The notes: a model not told the origin generated them from the letters alone. A DNA stretch of 64,000 bases from Micromonospora sp. NBC_01796 (GCF_035917455.1 NZ_CP109078.1:4092001-4156000), one strand, 5' to 3'; numbered from the stretch's first letter, positions 1 to 8,917 are shown. Numbers and translations are program-made.

Positions 1-1
1 C

Positions 2-106
2 TACCCCGGCATCCGGGGCGCGATGACCTGGTCGATCAACTGGGACGTCTCCAACGGCAACAACTTCGCCCGTACGGTCAAGCCGCACCTGGCCACGCTG
101 CCGTGA
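2..106 (+). CDS. C-terminal end of a GH18 chitinase (partial)
   Basis: Only the last 34 codons are in the window; the gene enters from the left edge. The visible peptide (YPGIRGAMTWSINWD followed by a short helix-like tail ending in ATLP) matches the final beta-strand and helix of glycoside hydrolase family 18 chitinases, where MTWSINWD closes the TIM barrel and contributes a Trp to the substrate floor. It would be a secreted enzyme cleaving chitin. The catalytic DxxDxDxE motif lies outside the window, so activity cannot be judged. Confidence 0.75.
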   Translation, partial: YPGIRGAMTWSINWDVSNGNNFARTVKPHLATLP

Positions 107-273
107 CGACCTCCGTGACCGCGCCGACGGAGTTCACCTCCACCACCGCCCGGTACTGACGACCGGTGCCCCCGGGGCCCAGCCGGAACGGCACCGACAC
201 CCAGGGCCCGCCATCAGGGCGCGCGGGACGAGTGGCTGATCAACGGCGATCGGCCACTTGTCCCGGCCCGGTC

Positions 274-954
274 TCAGCGGGCAGGCGTGCGTTCCCGGTC
301 CTCGTTCTCGTCGCGCCGGGACCGGCGGTGACGCAGGCGCTTGACCACCCAGGACGAGACCACGAGGACAAATCCGGCGAGCAGCGCCAGGTCGAACCAG
401 GTGCTGTACCGGTCGATCTGCTGCCAGCGCGAGCCGAGCGCGAAACCGAGCCCGACGAAGATCGAGTTCCAGATACCGCTGCCCAGCGTGGTCAAGGCCA
501 GGAACCGGCCGATCGGCATGTGGTTGGCGCCGGCCGGCACCGAGACGAGGCTGCGTACCACCGGCACCATCCGGCCGAGCAGCACCGCCCAGCTCCCGTA
601 CCGCTCGAACCAGCGGTCGGCCCGGTCCAGGTCGTCCGCGTCCACCAGCGGTATCCGGTCGAGCCAGCGTTTGAGGCGTTCCTCGCCCAGGGCCGCACCG
701 ACCCAGTAGAGCGCGAGCGCACCGACCACCGAACCGGTGGTCGCCGCGACCCCCATCACGAACACGTTGGCGCCGCCCTCGGCGGCCAGGTAACCGGCGA
801 GGGCGAGCACGATCTCGCTCGGCACCGGCGGCACGATGTTCTCCAGGGCAACCAGCAGGCCGACCCCTAGCGGGCCCAGCGCGTCGATGACCGAGGCCAC
901 CCACCCGGTCAGCCCGCCCATCTCGGTCGGCTCCGCCTCGGTGGTAACCAACAT
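274..954 (-). CDS. DedA/SNARE-associated family membrane protein (226 aa)
   Basis: The protein has the DedA layout: an N-terminal segment with ENIVPPVPSEI, several hydrophobic helices, and the conserved GRMVPVVRSLVSVPAG stretch at about residues 127-142. DedA proteins are now regarded as lipid-carrier or phospholipid scramblase-type membrane proteins needed for envelope homeostasis. The ATG at 954 is chosen because it begins the family-like N-terminus; the frame stays open further upstream but that sequence resembles nothing. The C-terminus is a basic, arginine-rich cytoplasmic tail. It is transcribed divergently from the GH13 gene, and the 141-bp gap must hold both promoters. Confidence 0.85.
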   Translation of the reverse strand: MLVTTEAEPTEMGGLTGWVASVIDALGPLGVGLLVALENIVPPVPSEIVLALAGYLAAEGGANVFVMGVAATTGSVVGALALYWVGAALGEERLKRWLDRIPLVDADDLDRADRWFERYGSWAVLLGRMVPVVRSLVSVPAGANHMPIGRFLALTTLGSGIWNSIFVGLGFALGSRWQQIDRYSTWFDLALLAGFVLVVSSWVVKRLRHRRSRRDENEDRERTPAR

Positions 955-1095
955 CGACACCGCTCCCTCCGTCGCCCTACAACCCGCCGGACGGGTGGTT
1001 GGACAAACCCGTACCCATCTCGATCCACATCTACACCCGTGGGCCCGACCAGGGGTTCGTTTGCCGGGACGGCGTACCGGATAAGGCAGTCGGGC

Positions 1096-2754
1096 ATGGG
1101 TGACCGGTGGTATTCGGAGGCAGTCGTCTACTGCCTCGACATTGACACGTACGCGGACACGAACGGCGACGGGGTCGGTGACCTGCGTGGGCTGATCGGG
1201 CGGCTGGACTACCTGGCCCGGCTCGGGGTCACCTGTCTGTGGCTGCACCCGATCCACCCGTCCCCGAACAAGGACGACGGGTACGACGCCACCGACTTCT
1301 ACAACGTCGACCCGCGCTTCGGCACCCTCGGCGACTTCGCCGAACTGCTGCACCAGGCCCAGAACCGGGGCATCCGGGTGATCATCGACCTGGTGGTGAA
1401 CCACACCTCGGACCAGCACCCGTGGTTCCAGGCGGCCCGGTCGTCGCCGGACTCGCCGTACCGGGACTGGTACGTCTGGTCGGACCAGGCGCCGCCGGAC
1501 CGCAAGCAGGGCATGGTCTTCCCCGGCGAGCAGGACGAGACGTGGAGCTACGACCGGACCGCGAAGGCCTGGTACTACCACCGGTTCTACCGGTTCCAGC
1601 CGGACCTGAACATGGCCAACCCGGCCGTCCGCGAGGAGATCAAGAAGATCGTCTCGTTCTGGCTCCAACTCGGGGTCTCCGGATTCCGGATCGACGCCGT
1701 GCCGTTCATCATCGAGCTGACCGAGCCGGGGAACCCGGACTCACCCAAGGACTTCGAGTTCATCACCGAGCTGCGCCAACACGCCCAGTGGCGTCGGGCC
1801 GACGCCGTACTCCTGGCCGAGGCGAACGTCGAACCGGCCCAGCTCGTGCACTACTTCGGCGACCGGGGCGGCTCCGCCAACCGGCTGCACATGCTCTTCG
1901 ACTTCATGCTCAACGGGCGCCTGGTGCTCGCCCTGGCCCGGCAGGACCCGGAGCCGATCATCGAGGCGCTCCGGGACACCCCCGAACTCCCGTACGGCGG
2001 GCAGTGGGCCACCTTCCTGCGCAACCACGACGAGATCGACCTGTCCCGGCTCACCGCCGAGCAACGCGACCAGGTGTTCGAGCAGTTCGGCCCGGACGAG
2101 GGCATGCGCCTCTACGGCCGGGGCATCCGCCGCCGGCTCGCCCCGATGCTCGGCGGCGACCGTCGGCGGATCGAGCTGGCGTACGCGTTGCAGTTCTCGC
2201 TGCGGGGTACGCCGGTGCTCCGGTACGGCGAGGAGATCGGAATGGGGGAGGACCTGTCCCTGAACGGCCGGGACGCGATCCGTACCCCTATGCAGTGGTC
2301 CTTCCAGCCCAACGCCGGGTTCTCCACGGCCGCGCCGGAGGACCTGATCCGCCCGGTCATCTCCGGCGGCGAGTACGGCTACGAAACGGTCAACGTGACC
2401 GAGCAGCGGCACGACCCGGGCTCGTTGCTGTCCTGGTTCGAGCGGATGATCCGTACCCTGCGGGAGGCCCCGGAGGTCGGCTCGGGCCGGTGCACGGACC
2501 TCAACCGGGTGATGCCGCCGGGGGTGCTCGCGCACCGGGCCGACGGACCGACCGGGACGATGCTCTTCCTGCACAACCTCGGTACGACCGACGCGGTCGT
2601 CGACCTCGGTGACCTGTACGCCGAGGCGGAACTTCCCGGTGACGTGCTCGCCGACCAGGAGTACGCCCCGGTCGGCAAACTCGACGCGCTGGCCGTGGCC
2701 GGGTACGGCTACCGCTGGATCCGGCTGCACCGGGGCCAGGGCCTGCCGGGCTGA
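1096..2754 (+). CDS. GH13 alpha-amylase family protein, trehalose-synthase-like (552 aa)
   Basis: This is a GH13 enzyme of the TreS-like type. The (beta/alpha)8 barrel starts with NGDGVGDLRG and DLVVNHTSDQHPWF. Catalytic residues are all present: nucleophile Asp at about residue 200 (GFRIDAVPF), acid/base Glu at about 242 (LLAEANVEP), and transition-state Asp at about 312 (RNHDE). TreS interconverts maltose and trehalose in the cytoplasm; no signal peptide is seen, and there is no fused maltokinase. Substrate cannot be fixed from sequence, so an alpha-glucosidase-like role remains possible. The ATG at 1096 directly precedes the conserved WYSEAVVY start. Confidence 0.85.
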   Translation: MGDRWYSEAVVYCLDIDTYADTNGDGVGDLRGLIGRLDYLARLGVTCLWLHPIHPSPNKDDGYDATDFYNVDPRFGTLGDFAELLHQAQNRGIRVIIDLVVNHTSDQHPWFQAARSSPDSPYRDWYVWSDQAPPDRKQGMVFPGEQDETWSYDRTAKAWYYHRFYRFQPDLNMANPAVREEIKKIVSFWLQLGVSGFRIDAVPFIIELTEPGNPDSPKDFEFITELRQHAQWRRADAVLLAEANVEPAQLVHYFGDRGGSANRLHMLFDFMLNGRLVLALARQDPEPIIEALRDTPELPYGGQWATFLRNHDEIDLSRLTAEQRDQVFEQFGPDEGMRLYGRGIRRRLAPMLGGDRRRIELAYALQFSLRGTPVLRYGEEIGMGEDLSLNGRDAIRTPMQWSFQPNAGFSTAAPEDLIRPVISGGEYGYETVNVTEQRHDPGSLLSWFERMIRTLREAPEVGSGRCTDLNRVMPPGVLAHRADGPTGTMLFLHNLGTTDAVVDLGDLYAEAELPGDVLADQEYAPVGKLDALAVAGYGYRWIRLHRGQGLPG

Positions 2755-2764
2755 GCCCGCCTCA

Positions 2765-2799
2765 GGTGTGGACCGGGGTCGGTTTTCCCGGTCCACACC
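2765..2799. terminator. bidirectional hairpin terminator between convergent genes
   Basis: A 13-bp perfect stem (GGTGTGGACCGGG with its complement CCCGGTCCACACC) encloses a 9-nt loop. It lies between the GH13 stop codon and the end of the convergent membrane-protein gene, so it can end transcription from both sides. Confidence 0.75.
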
Positions 2800-2807
2800 C
2801 CTCCGGG

Positions 2808-4835
2808 CTACCGTATCCGGTAGATGAGGAACGTGGCGGTCGGGTAGGGGACCGTTTCGCGTAGTTCCAGGCACGACCCGTCGAGCGGGGTTCCGGTGAC
2901 GACGTACCTCACCTGGTGCTGTTGCAGGAACGCTCCGCACGGCTCGGTGTTGACCTCGAAGTGGTCGGGCGTCAGCAGGTTCAGGGTGGTCGGTGACGTG
3001 ACGGCGGGATCCCGGTCGAAGTTGAACCAGACGTGGGCGTACCGGTTGTAGACGTGTTCCTGCTGGCCCGTCTCGTCCGCGGTCTTCCACAGGTCGAGCT
3101 GCGGGTACGCGTACACCCCGGTCATCGACCGGGCGCCGTTCATGTACGCGAAGTTCTGGATGCTGCCGACGTCCGTGGCCCACACGGCGCCGGGATCCTC
3201 GGCATGGATCGCGCGGACGGCCTGGGACAGCGGCGTACGGGTCAGCACGTCGGTGCCCCGGTAGAGCGGATGGATGAGGGCGGTCATGCCGACCGAGAAG
3301 ACCAGCAGGACGGCGGCACCCCAGGCGAAGCGCCCACGAAGCACCAGGTAGGTGACCAGCGTGATCGGGATGATCGAGATGAGCAGGCCGCGCTCGCTCA
3401 TGAAGCCCGGATAGGCGTCCATCACGTGCAGGCCAAGCAGCACCTGGACGAGAAGCACGACGGCGGTGTAGCCGAGGACGATCCGGTGGCCCGGCAGCGC
3501 CGACCGGTTCTCCTCCCGTCGCCGGGCGAATTCCTCGTCCAGCCGCCGGGCGAACAGGACCACCCCGATGAAACTCAGCAGTCCGATGCCGATGAGCAGC
3601 CGGGGGTGCGGCACCCGCTCCAGGAACAGCAGCTTGCCGACGAGGCCCAGGTGGGGCACGAACATCCAGGACAGCAGGCCCAGCAGGGCGATGCCGGTGA
3701 ACAGCAGCGGCCAGTCGGTGGCACGCCGGGTGCGGAACAACCGGTAGAGCAGGAAGACGGAGGGCACCACCAGGTACGGGAACACGAGCAGGAAGTTCGA
3801 GTTCTCGCTCTGGTTCGACAGCGCCTGGTAGAGCGGGGCCTTCTCCGCGAACTGGAGGCCGAAGCTGGTGGAGCCGGAGAACGTGTGCGCCACATCGAAG
3901 CCGCCGCTCTCGATGAGGCGCTGGCCGGGGTACGCGGTGTTCTGGACGGTTTCGATAACACCGATGCGGGTCGCGACGAAGGCACCGATGAGTGCGCCAC
4001 CGACCCCGAGCGACCCGGCGATGATGCCCAGTTGCCGCAGCAGCAGCCGGCGCGGGAGCAACCGCCCCTGTTCGATCAGGTAGCCCACGGCAAACGCGGC
4101 CACCACCAGGGCACAGGGAATCTGGAACGGCGGATAGAGCACGAGCGCGAAACAGGTCAACAGATAGGCCAGCAGTACGCCCCAGGCGATGCTGGGCAGC
4201 AGCCGTTTCGAACGGACCAGGAAAATGAAGACCGTCGCCGCGAACAGTGCGTAGTACAGCGGACCGAGGGTGATGTACTGGTACCACCACTGCACGAACG
4301 GGGCGAACAGCAGCGCCAGGGAGAGACCGGTGGCGAACCAACGCCGTTTCGGCATCAGAGCGAGCACGAAGAAGTAACAGCTCAGCACGAGCAGGTACGC
4401 CATCGACCACCATTTGAAGGCGAAGGCGTTGTCGAACGGCAGCACCAGGAACACCAGGTTGTGCGGCTTGAAAACCGTCGACCACTCTTTGTACGGGACG
4501 TCCACGATCAGCGAGACGTCCTCGCCCTGCCCGATGTTCGGGTTGATCCTCGGGTACCCGGCGGCATCCTGCGCGATGGTGAGTTGGGTGTTGACGATGA
4601 ACTCGTCCGAGCGGATCGGCTGCGGATTGTTGAACAGCGTGTGGGTGTCCTCCGCCTGCGCGCCGTACAGAACGCTGTGGTAGACCCCGATCGACGATCC
4701 GCTTATCTGTAGGGCGGTGAGCAGCAGCAACGCGGCGGTGAGCAGAGCCGGGAAGAACCAGATGCTGCGGACGAATTTCCCACCGAGCCGCAGGGTCCGG
4801 CCACGGAAACCATTGTTGTCTTTCATCGGTGCCAT
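2808..4835 (-). CDS. large polytopic membrane protein, glycosyltransferase-like topology (DUF7657-type, about 675 aa)
   Basis: The protein has a hydrophobic segment near the N-terminus, a soluble loop containing NNPQPIRSDEF and then about a dozen transmembrane helices, ending in a C-terminal soluble domain of roughly 160 residues. This resembles GT-C-fold or YfhO-like membrane proteins and the unnamed family carrying the PIRSDE motif, which often occurs in polysaccharide or cell-envelope loci. No catalytic residue can be assigned. The start is uncertain: ATG at 4835 and ATG at 4826 (MKDNN) are both plausible, and the frame is open to 4946. It is convergent with the GH13 gene and stands alone, so its function is unknown. 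Confidence 0.65.
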   Translation of the reverse strand: MAPMKDNNGFRGRTLRLGGKFVRSIWFFPALLTAALLLLTALQISGSSIGVYHSVLYGAQAEDTHTLFNNPQPIRSDEFIVNTQLTIAQDAAGYPRINPNIGQGEDVSLIVDVPYKEWSTVFKPHNLVFLVLPFDNAFAFKWWSMAYLLVLSCYFFVLALMPKRRWFATGLSLALLFAPFVQWWYQYITLGPLYYALFAATVFIFLVRSKRLLPSIAWGVLLAYLLTCFALVLYPPFQIPCALVVAAFAVGYLIEQGRLLPRRLLLRQLGIIAGSLGVGGALIGAFVATRIGVIETVQNTAYPGQRLIESGGFDVAHTFSGSTSFGLQFAEKAPLYQALSNQSENSNFLLVFPYLVVPSVFLLYRLFRTRRATDWPLLFTGIALLGLLSWMFVPHLGLVGKLLFLERVPHPRLLIGIGLLSFIGVVLFARRLDEEFARRREENRSALPGHRIVLGYTAVVLLVQVLLGLHVMDAYPGFMSERGLLISIIPITLVTYLVLRGRFAWGAAVLLVFSVGMTALIHPLYRGTDVLTRTPLSQAVRAIHAEDPGAVWATDVGSIQNFAYMNGARSMTGVYAYPQLDLWKTADETGQQEHVYNRYAHVWFNFDRDPAVTSPTTLNLLTPDHFEVNTEPCGAFLQQHQVRYVVTGTPLDGSCLELRETVPYPTATFLIYRIR

Positions 4836-5138
4836 TCTGTGTCTGCGGACGAGGGGTACTCGCGGCTCAGCGGCAGGGACCTGGCGAACTCCGTACGTGA
4901 TGTGCAGACACACCCCGGCGGGCCGGGTGGGGTACGCCATGACCACCGGTGGCCGGCACCCGGTTCCGGACGGGCACGTTGTGAATCACGACCGCACATG
5001 ATGCCTGATCAAGAAGGGCGACGCCACCCGCCCGCCCGGTCGCGAGGACCCGGCGCGACCGGCCTCGCGGGGAGCGCCCATCCGGTCGGTGCCGGGGTTA
5101 AGCTCCTCCGACCGAGCGCAAGTTACCGGGAGGTAAAC
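4836..5138. other. divergent intergenic region, 303 bp
   Basis: No gene was found in this gap between the divergent membrane-protein gene and the FabG-like gene. It must contain both promoters. The only clear element is the ribosome binding site GGGAGG at about 5128-5133 for the FabG-like gene. Confidence 0.5.
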
Positions 5139-5897
5139 ATGTCGGAGCAGTCCCGAGTCGCCATCGTCACCGGCGCCGCCCGAGGCATCGGCGCGGCCAC
5201 CGCCCAGCGGCTCGCCGCCGACGGACTGGCCGTCGCCGTGGTCGACCTCGACGAGTCGGCGGCCGGGGCCACCGTGGAGTCGATCGTCGCCGCCGGCGGC
5301 CGGGCACTCGCGGTCGGCGCCGACGTGGCCGACCGGGATCAGGTGCAGGCCGCGGTCGAGCGGATCGCCGCCGAACTCGGCGCGCCCGCCGTCCTGGTGA
5401 ACAACGCCGGGGTGCTCCGGGACAACCTGCTGTTCAAGATGACCGACGCGGACTGGGACACCGTGCTCGGTGTGCACCTGCGGGGCGCGTTCCTGTTCAC
5501 CCAGGCGGCCCAGAAGTACATGGTCGAGCAGCGCTGGGGTCGGATCGTCAACCTCTCCAGCACCTCCGCCCTGGGCAACCGGGGCCAGGCGAACTACGCG
5601 GCGGCCAAGGCGGGTCTGCAGGGCTTCACCAAGACTCTGGCGATCGAGTTGGGCCCGTTCGGCGTCACCGCGAACGCGGTCGCCCCCGGTTTCATCGTGA
5701 CCGACATGACCGCCGCGACCGCGGCCCGGATCGGGGTCGAGTTCGCCGAGTTCCAGCGGCTCGGCGCGGCCGAGATCCCGGTCCGCCGGGTGGGTCGACC
5801 GGAGGATGTGGCGCACACCATCTCGTTCCTGGCCAGCGAGGGGGCGTCCTTCGTCTCCGGTCAGGTGATCTACGTCGCCGGCGGCCCCCGCGACTAG
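5139..5897 (+). CDS. fabG: SDR-family 3-oxoacyl-ACP reductase, FabG-like (252 aa)
   Basis: This is a classical short-chain dehydrogenase/reductase. The N-terminal nucleotide-binding motif is TGAARGIG (about residues 11-18), followed by NNAG in beta-4, the catalytic Ser in NLSSTSALGN, and YAAAK with the catalytic Tyr and Lys. The C-terminal IYVAGGPRD is FabG-like. FabG enzymes reduce 3-oxoacyl-ACP with NADPH in fatty acid synthesis. Actinomycetes carry many paralogues, and this copy stands alone rather than in a fab cluster, so it may serve a different acyl substrate. The start is supported by GGGAGG 6-7 nt upstream of the ATG. Confidence 0.8.
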   Translation: MSEQSRVAIVTGAARGIGAATAQRLAADGLAVAVVDLDESAAGATVESIVAAGGRALAVGADVADRDQVQAAVERIAAELGAPAVLVNNAGVLRDNLLFKMTDADWDTVLGVHLRGAFLFTQAAQKYMVEQRWGRIVNLSSTSALGNRGQANYAAAKAGLQGFTKTLAIELGPFGVTANAVAPGFIVTDMTAATAARIGVEFAEFQRLGAAEIPVRRVGRPEDVAHTISFLASEGASFVSGQVIYVAGGPRD

Positions 5898-5903
5898 CGG
5901 CGG

Positions 5904-6356
5904 TCAGACCGCTTCGCGGGTACGGCGCAGCCAGAGCAGGCCGAGCACCGGCAGTACCAGCGGGATGTAGCCGTACCCCTGGCCGAAGCCGGACCAGACG
6001 GTGTCGTCCGGGAACAGGGCCCGGTCGAGCAGGCTGGTGGCACCGACCGCCAGCACCCCGACCAGTTCCACCGTGCAGCAGACCAGGGCGGTACGCCGAC
6101 CGGTGCGACCGCCCCTGGCCAGCCCCACGGTGGCCACGATGTAGACCACCGCCGCGAACGCGGAGAGCAGGTACGCCACCGGGGCCTCGTGGAACTTGGT
6201 CACGATCTGCAGGGTGGCCCGGGAGGTGGCGGCGATGGCGAACAGGATGTAGACCGCGATCAGCACCCGCCCCGGCCCGGAGTTGGTACGCCGGGCCGGC
6301 GGCTGTTCGGCCGTCGATGCCCCGGTCCCGGACGTGCCCGTCGACGGTTCAGCCAC
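5904..6356 (-). CDS. four-helix integral membrane protein of unknown function (150 aa)
   Basis: A Ser/Thr/Pro-rich cytoplasmic N-terminus of about 28 residues is followed by four hydrophobic helices (starting near VLIAVYILFAI, AYLLSAFAAVVYIVA, TALVCCTVELVGV and IPLVLPVLGLLWL). No named family is recognised; similar small proteins are common in Micromonosporaceae. The start overlaps the end of the upstream gene by 8 bp, so the two are translationally coupled and probably form a two-component membrane complex. It is convergent with the FabG-like gene, 6 bp away. Confidence 0.65.
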   Translation of the reverse strand: MAEPSTGTSGTGASTAEQPPARRTNSGPGRVLIAVYILFAIAATSRATLQIVTKFHEAPVAYLLSAFAAVVYIVATVGLARGGRTGRRTALVCCTVELVGVLAVGATSLLDRALFPDDTVWSGFGQGYGYIPLVLPVLGLLWLRRTREAV

Positions 6357-6768
6357 CGGTGACCTCCCATGTCTGCTGGAGCCGTACCACCACGACCGGG
6401 ATGACCAGGCAGACCACGGTCACGATCACCGACCCCCACCGGGTCGGTTCCATCCGGGCCAGGACCCCGGCCAGCGGCGGCAGGCAGACCAGGGTGACCA
6501 GGTAACCGAAGAAGGTGCCGGGCTCGCCGGGATGCTCACCCCCGGCCCACGCGGCGAGGGCCAGGCCGGCGAGGACGAGCAGGCTCGCCTCCACGATCGC
6601 CAGGCCGACCAGGTGGGTCAGGTCCGGCGGCCGGTTGCGCAGCGTCGTGATCAGGCTCCACCCGGCGAGTACGAGTGAGAGCACGATCGTCACCGTCACC
6701 AGGGAGCCGTTCACGCCCGACAGCCTAGTGAGCCCGCCACCGGCCGCTCCGACCTGCCCACCGACCAT
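6349..6768 (-). CDS. four-helix integral membrane protein of unknown function (139 aa)
   Basis: The protein is mostly hydrophobic, with about four transmembrane helices and no enzymatic motif. It is the first gene of a two-gene unit with the gene that it overlaps by 8 bp. The GTG/ATG choice near 6768 is not certain; an internal start after the glycine-rich N-terminal 20 residues, near SLVTVTIVLSL, is possible. Function is unknown. Confidence 0.6.
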   Translation of the reverse strand: MVGGQVGAAGGGLTRLSGVNGSLVTVTIVLSLVLAGWSLITTLRNRPPDLTHLVGLAIVEASLLVLAGLALAAWAGGEHPGEPGTFFGYLVTLVCLPPLAGVLARMEPTRWGSVIVTVVCLVIPVVVVRLQQTWEVTGG

Positions 6769-6913
6769 CCGTCACCCCTGGTCACGCCATCAACACGCGT
6801 CTATCATCGGTCCGGTTGGGCACCGGTGGCGGGCGTACCTGCTCCGGCCGGGGTCCGGTGGGGCTCCGGGCCAGGGCCCCGGTTGGGCGACACGGACCGT
6901 GGGGAGCGACGGC

Positions 6914-7630
6914 GTGGGCGCGACGGGCGTGTGGGCGTTGCTGATGGCGGGCGGTTTTGTCGTGCTCGCCCTGCTCGGGCTGGCGGTGCTGGCCGACCAT
7001 TCCCGTACCCCGCGTCCCGACCTGACCCGGTTGCGCGCGGAGGCCGACGAACTGGCCGCCCACGCCGCCCAGGCCCAGGTCGACGCCGCCGCAGCGGCGG
7101 AACAGGCGGTCCTGGCGCGGGCCGAGGTGACGGTGGCGGAACAGGCCAGGGACGCCGCCTGGACCGCCCAGGAGACCGTCGAGCAGGCGTACGACCGGGC
7201 CTGGCAGGCGGCGCTCGCCGGCAGGCGGGCGGCCGGGGTCACCGACGGCGCGGCGCCCGACGACGCGGACCGGGAACGGGCGGTGTCGCGGGCGGCGCTC
7301 TCGGCCTACCGGCGCGGGGACATCTCGGTGCAGGAGCTGCGTGAGGTGTTCCGCCGGTCCGGGGACTGGGACCCGGCGCAGGAGGAGCGGGAGCGGGCGG
7401 CCGAACGCTGCCGGATCGAGCAGGGGGCGGCCAGACGCGCCCACGACCGGGCCGCGGCCGGGGTCCGGCGGGCCGAACAGGCGGCCAGGGTCGCCGAGGT
7501 GGCCGCGGAGGCGCTGGTCGACGAGGCGGCCGAATCCGCGGCCGAGGCCGACGAGGCCCTGCTCGCCGTGCAACGGCACAGCACCCGCCGCCTCTTCCGC
7601 CGTCAGCCGCCGCCCCGTCCGCTAGGTTAA
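6914..7630 (+). CDS. membrane-anchored coiled-coil protein of unknown function (238 aa)
   Basis: A GTG at 6914 with GGGGAG about 8 nt upstream begins a protein with one N-terminal transmembrane helix (WALLMAGGFVVLALLGLAVLA), then a long Ala/Glu/Arg-rich heptad-like region from about residue 40 to the end, interrupted near residues 110-150 by a less helical linker containing YRRGDISVQELREVF. The composition suggests an extended coiled coil in the cytoplasm attached to the membrane, like scaffold or cytoskeletal adaptors. No catalytic motif is seen and no family is recognised. The longer open frame upstream has non-coding-like composition. Confidence 0.6.
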   Translation: MGATGVWALLMAGGFVVLALLGLAVLADHSRTPRPDLTRLRAEADELAAHAAQAQVDAAAAAEQAVLARAEVTVAEQARDAAWTAQETVEQAYDRAWQAALAGRRAAGVTDGAAPDDADRERAVSRAALSAYRRGDISVQELREVFRRSGDWDPAQEERERAAERCRIEQGAARRAHDRAAAGVRRAEQAARVAEVAAEALVDEAAESAAEADEALLAVQRHSTRRLFRRQPPPRPLG

Positions 7631-7697
7631 CCACGGTGGCCGGGTACGGGCGGACACCGGCGCTACCCGGCGGGCGGGGCGAAGAGAGGAGCCGGCG

Positions 7698-8603
7698 TTG
7701 CTACGGTTCGGGCTGTTCGGCACGGGGCACTGGGCCGCCGAGACACACGCGGCGGCGCTCACCGCGCACCCGAAGGCGCAACTCGCCGGCATCTGGGGCC
7801 GTGACCCCGACAAGACCAGGGCACTGGCCCAGCGGTACGGCGTACCGGCCTTCGACGACGTGGACGCGTTGATCGAGGCGGCCGACGCGGTCGCGGTCGC
7901 GCTGCCGCCGGACATCCAGGCGGACATCGCGGTCCAGGCCGCCATCGCCGGTAAGCACCTGCTGCTGGACAAGCCGCTGGCGCTGAGCCTGCCCGACGCC
8001 GAACGGGTGGTCAGCGCCACCGCACGGGCCGGGGTGGCGTCGCTGGTCTTCTTCACCAACCGGTTCCACGCGAACGTGGCCGGATTCCTCACCTCGACCG
8101 CCGCGGCCGGCGGCTGGTACGGCGCCCGCGCCACCATGTACGCCTCGATCTTCGAGCCCGGCAACCCGTACGGCGCCTCGCCCTGGCGGCGGGAGCGGGG
8201 TGCGCTCTGGGACATCGGCCCGCACGCCCTGTCGATCATCGTGCCGGTGCTCGGCCGGGTGACCCAGGTGGCCGCGCTGGACGGCCCACGGGACACCGTC
8301 CACCTGCTGCTCGCCCACGCCACCGGTGCGACCAGCACCCTGTCGCTGACCCTGAACGCGGCACCGGCCGCCCGCGCCTTCGACTTCGTCTTCTACGGCG
8401 AGAACGGCGTCGAGAGCGTGCCCCGCGGGGACGGCACCGCCGTACAGGCGCTCTCGCTGGCGCTGGACCAGTTGGTCCAGGACGTCGACTCGGGTGCCCG
8501 GGACAATCTCTGCGACGTCCGGTTCGGCCGTGAGGTGGTGGCCGTACTCGACGCCGCCGAGGCGGCCCGCCGGCAGAGCCGTACGGTCCGGCTGCCCGGC
8601 TGA
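7698..8603 (+). CDS. Gfo/Idh/MocA family oxidoreductase (301 aa)
   Basis: The N-terminal Rossmann fold carries FGLFGTGHWA with NAD(P) binding near residues 4-13, and the family signature GKHLLLDKPLALS (usually EKP) lies around residues 90-102. The C-terminal alpha/beta domain includes WDIGPHALSIIVPVLG, where the His aligns with the family's catalytic region. These enzymes oxidise or reduce sugars, inositols and related compounds with NAD(P)H; the substrate cannot be read from sequence. The TTG start at 7698 is supported by GAGAGGA 7 nt upstream and by the fold beginning immediately after it. Confidence 0.8.
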   Translation: MLRFGLFGTGHWAAETHAAALTAHPKAQLAGIWGRDPDKTRALAQRYGVPAFDDVDALIEAADAVAVALPPDIQADIAVQAAIAGKHLLLDKPLALSLPDAERVVSATARAGVASLVFFTNRFHANVAGFLTSTAAAGGWYGARATMYASIFEPGNPYGASPWRRERGALWDIGPHALSIIVPVLGRVTQVAALDGPRDTVHLLLAHATGATSTLSLTLNAAPAARAFDFVFYGENGVESVPRGDGTAVQALSLALDQLVQDVDSGARDNLCDVRFGREVVAVLDAAEAARRQSRTVRLPG

Positions 8604-8650
8604 GCCGGCGGGATCCCTGCTGCGGGAACGGCCGGACGAGCCGTCGGCGG

Positions 8651-8686
8651 AAATCGGTTGCCGGGTGTATCGGCCCTGGTTAGCGT
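8651..8686 (+). promoter_or_regulatory. WhiB7-type promoter for the erm leader transcript
   Basis: AAAT at 8651-8654 lies 3 bp before a -35 box TTGCCG (8658-8663). A 17-bp spacer then leads to a -10 box TAGCGT (8681-8686). An A/T-rich patch just upstream of the -35 is the known signature of promoters activated by WhiB7 with the principal sigma factor. The -10 lies 7 nt before the leader ATG at 8694, so the mRNA is predicted to be leaderless. The boxes are seen in the sequence; WhiB7 dependence is inferred. Confidence 0.6.
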
Positions 8687-8693
8687 GGCCGCC

Positions 8694-8822
8694 ATGTGCA
8701 CGTTCACGCATGCCCTGATCAACGTGGCCGCTACGTCGGCCGCGCGGGGCCCGCTTCCGGCGTCCCGCCCGCGAGTCCGGCGTACCGCCCTGGCCTGCCA
8801 GGACGAGCCCGCCGCCGCCTGA
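8694..8822 (+). CDS. putative 42-aa leader peptide (uORF) upstream of erm
   Basis: A short open frame starts with ATG exactly where the predicted transcript begins. The peptide opens MCTFTHALINVAATSAARG and ends CQDEPAAA. Macrolide-inducible erm genes are typically preceded by such leaders, on which drug-bound ribosomes stall and change the mRNA fold. The peptide is followed by a hairpin at 8885-8917 and then by erm, 145 bp downstream of its stop codon. Its translation and stalling are inferred; it could be a chance frame, but the match between promoter position and ATG makes this less likely. Confidence 0.5.
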   Translation: MCTFTHALINVAATSAARGPLPASRPRVRRTALACQDEPAAA

Positions 8823-8884
8823 TCTTTCTCCGCTGCGCCGCGTTCGCCGCGCACGCCCAGGGCCACCCGAGTCCAGATCCCGCT

Positions 8885-8917
8885 CGGACAGGCCCCGACT
8901 CGTGTTGTGCCTGTCCG
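8885..8917 (+). promoter_or_regulatory. attenuator-like hairpin between leader peptide and erm
   Basis: A perfect 9-bp stem, CGGACAGGC paired with GCCTGTCCG, encloses a 15-nt loop. It is 62 nt after the leader stop codon and 50 nt before the erm start. No U-run follows it, so it may act by transcription attenuation with Rho, by mRNA folding around the ribosome binding site, or both. Confidence 0.45.

Noticed and set aside
1741-4485. Very long minus-strand reading frame overlapping the GH13 gene and part of the membrane-protein gene
   Set aside because: It is antisense or out of frame to well-supported genes; composition is Arg/Pro/Ala-biased and shows no family motif.
3033-4712. Plus-strand reading frame of 559 codons opposite the 12-helix membrane protein
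   Set aside because: Its translation is rich in Gln/Arg/Glu/His with no hydrophobic structure, as expected for an antisense shadow.
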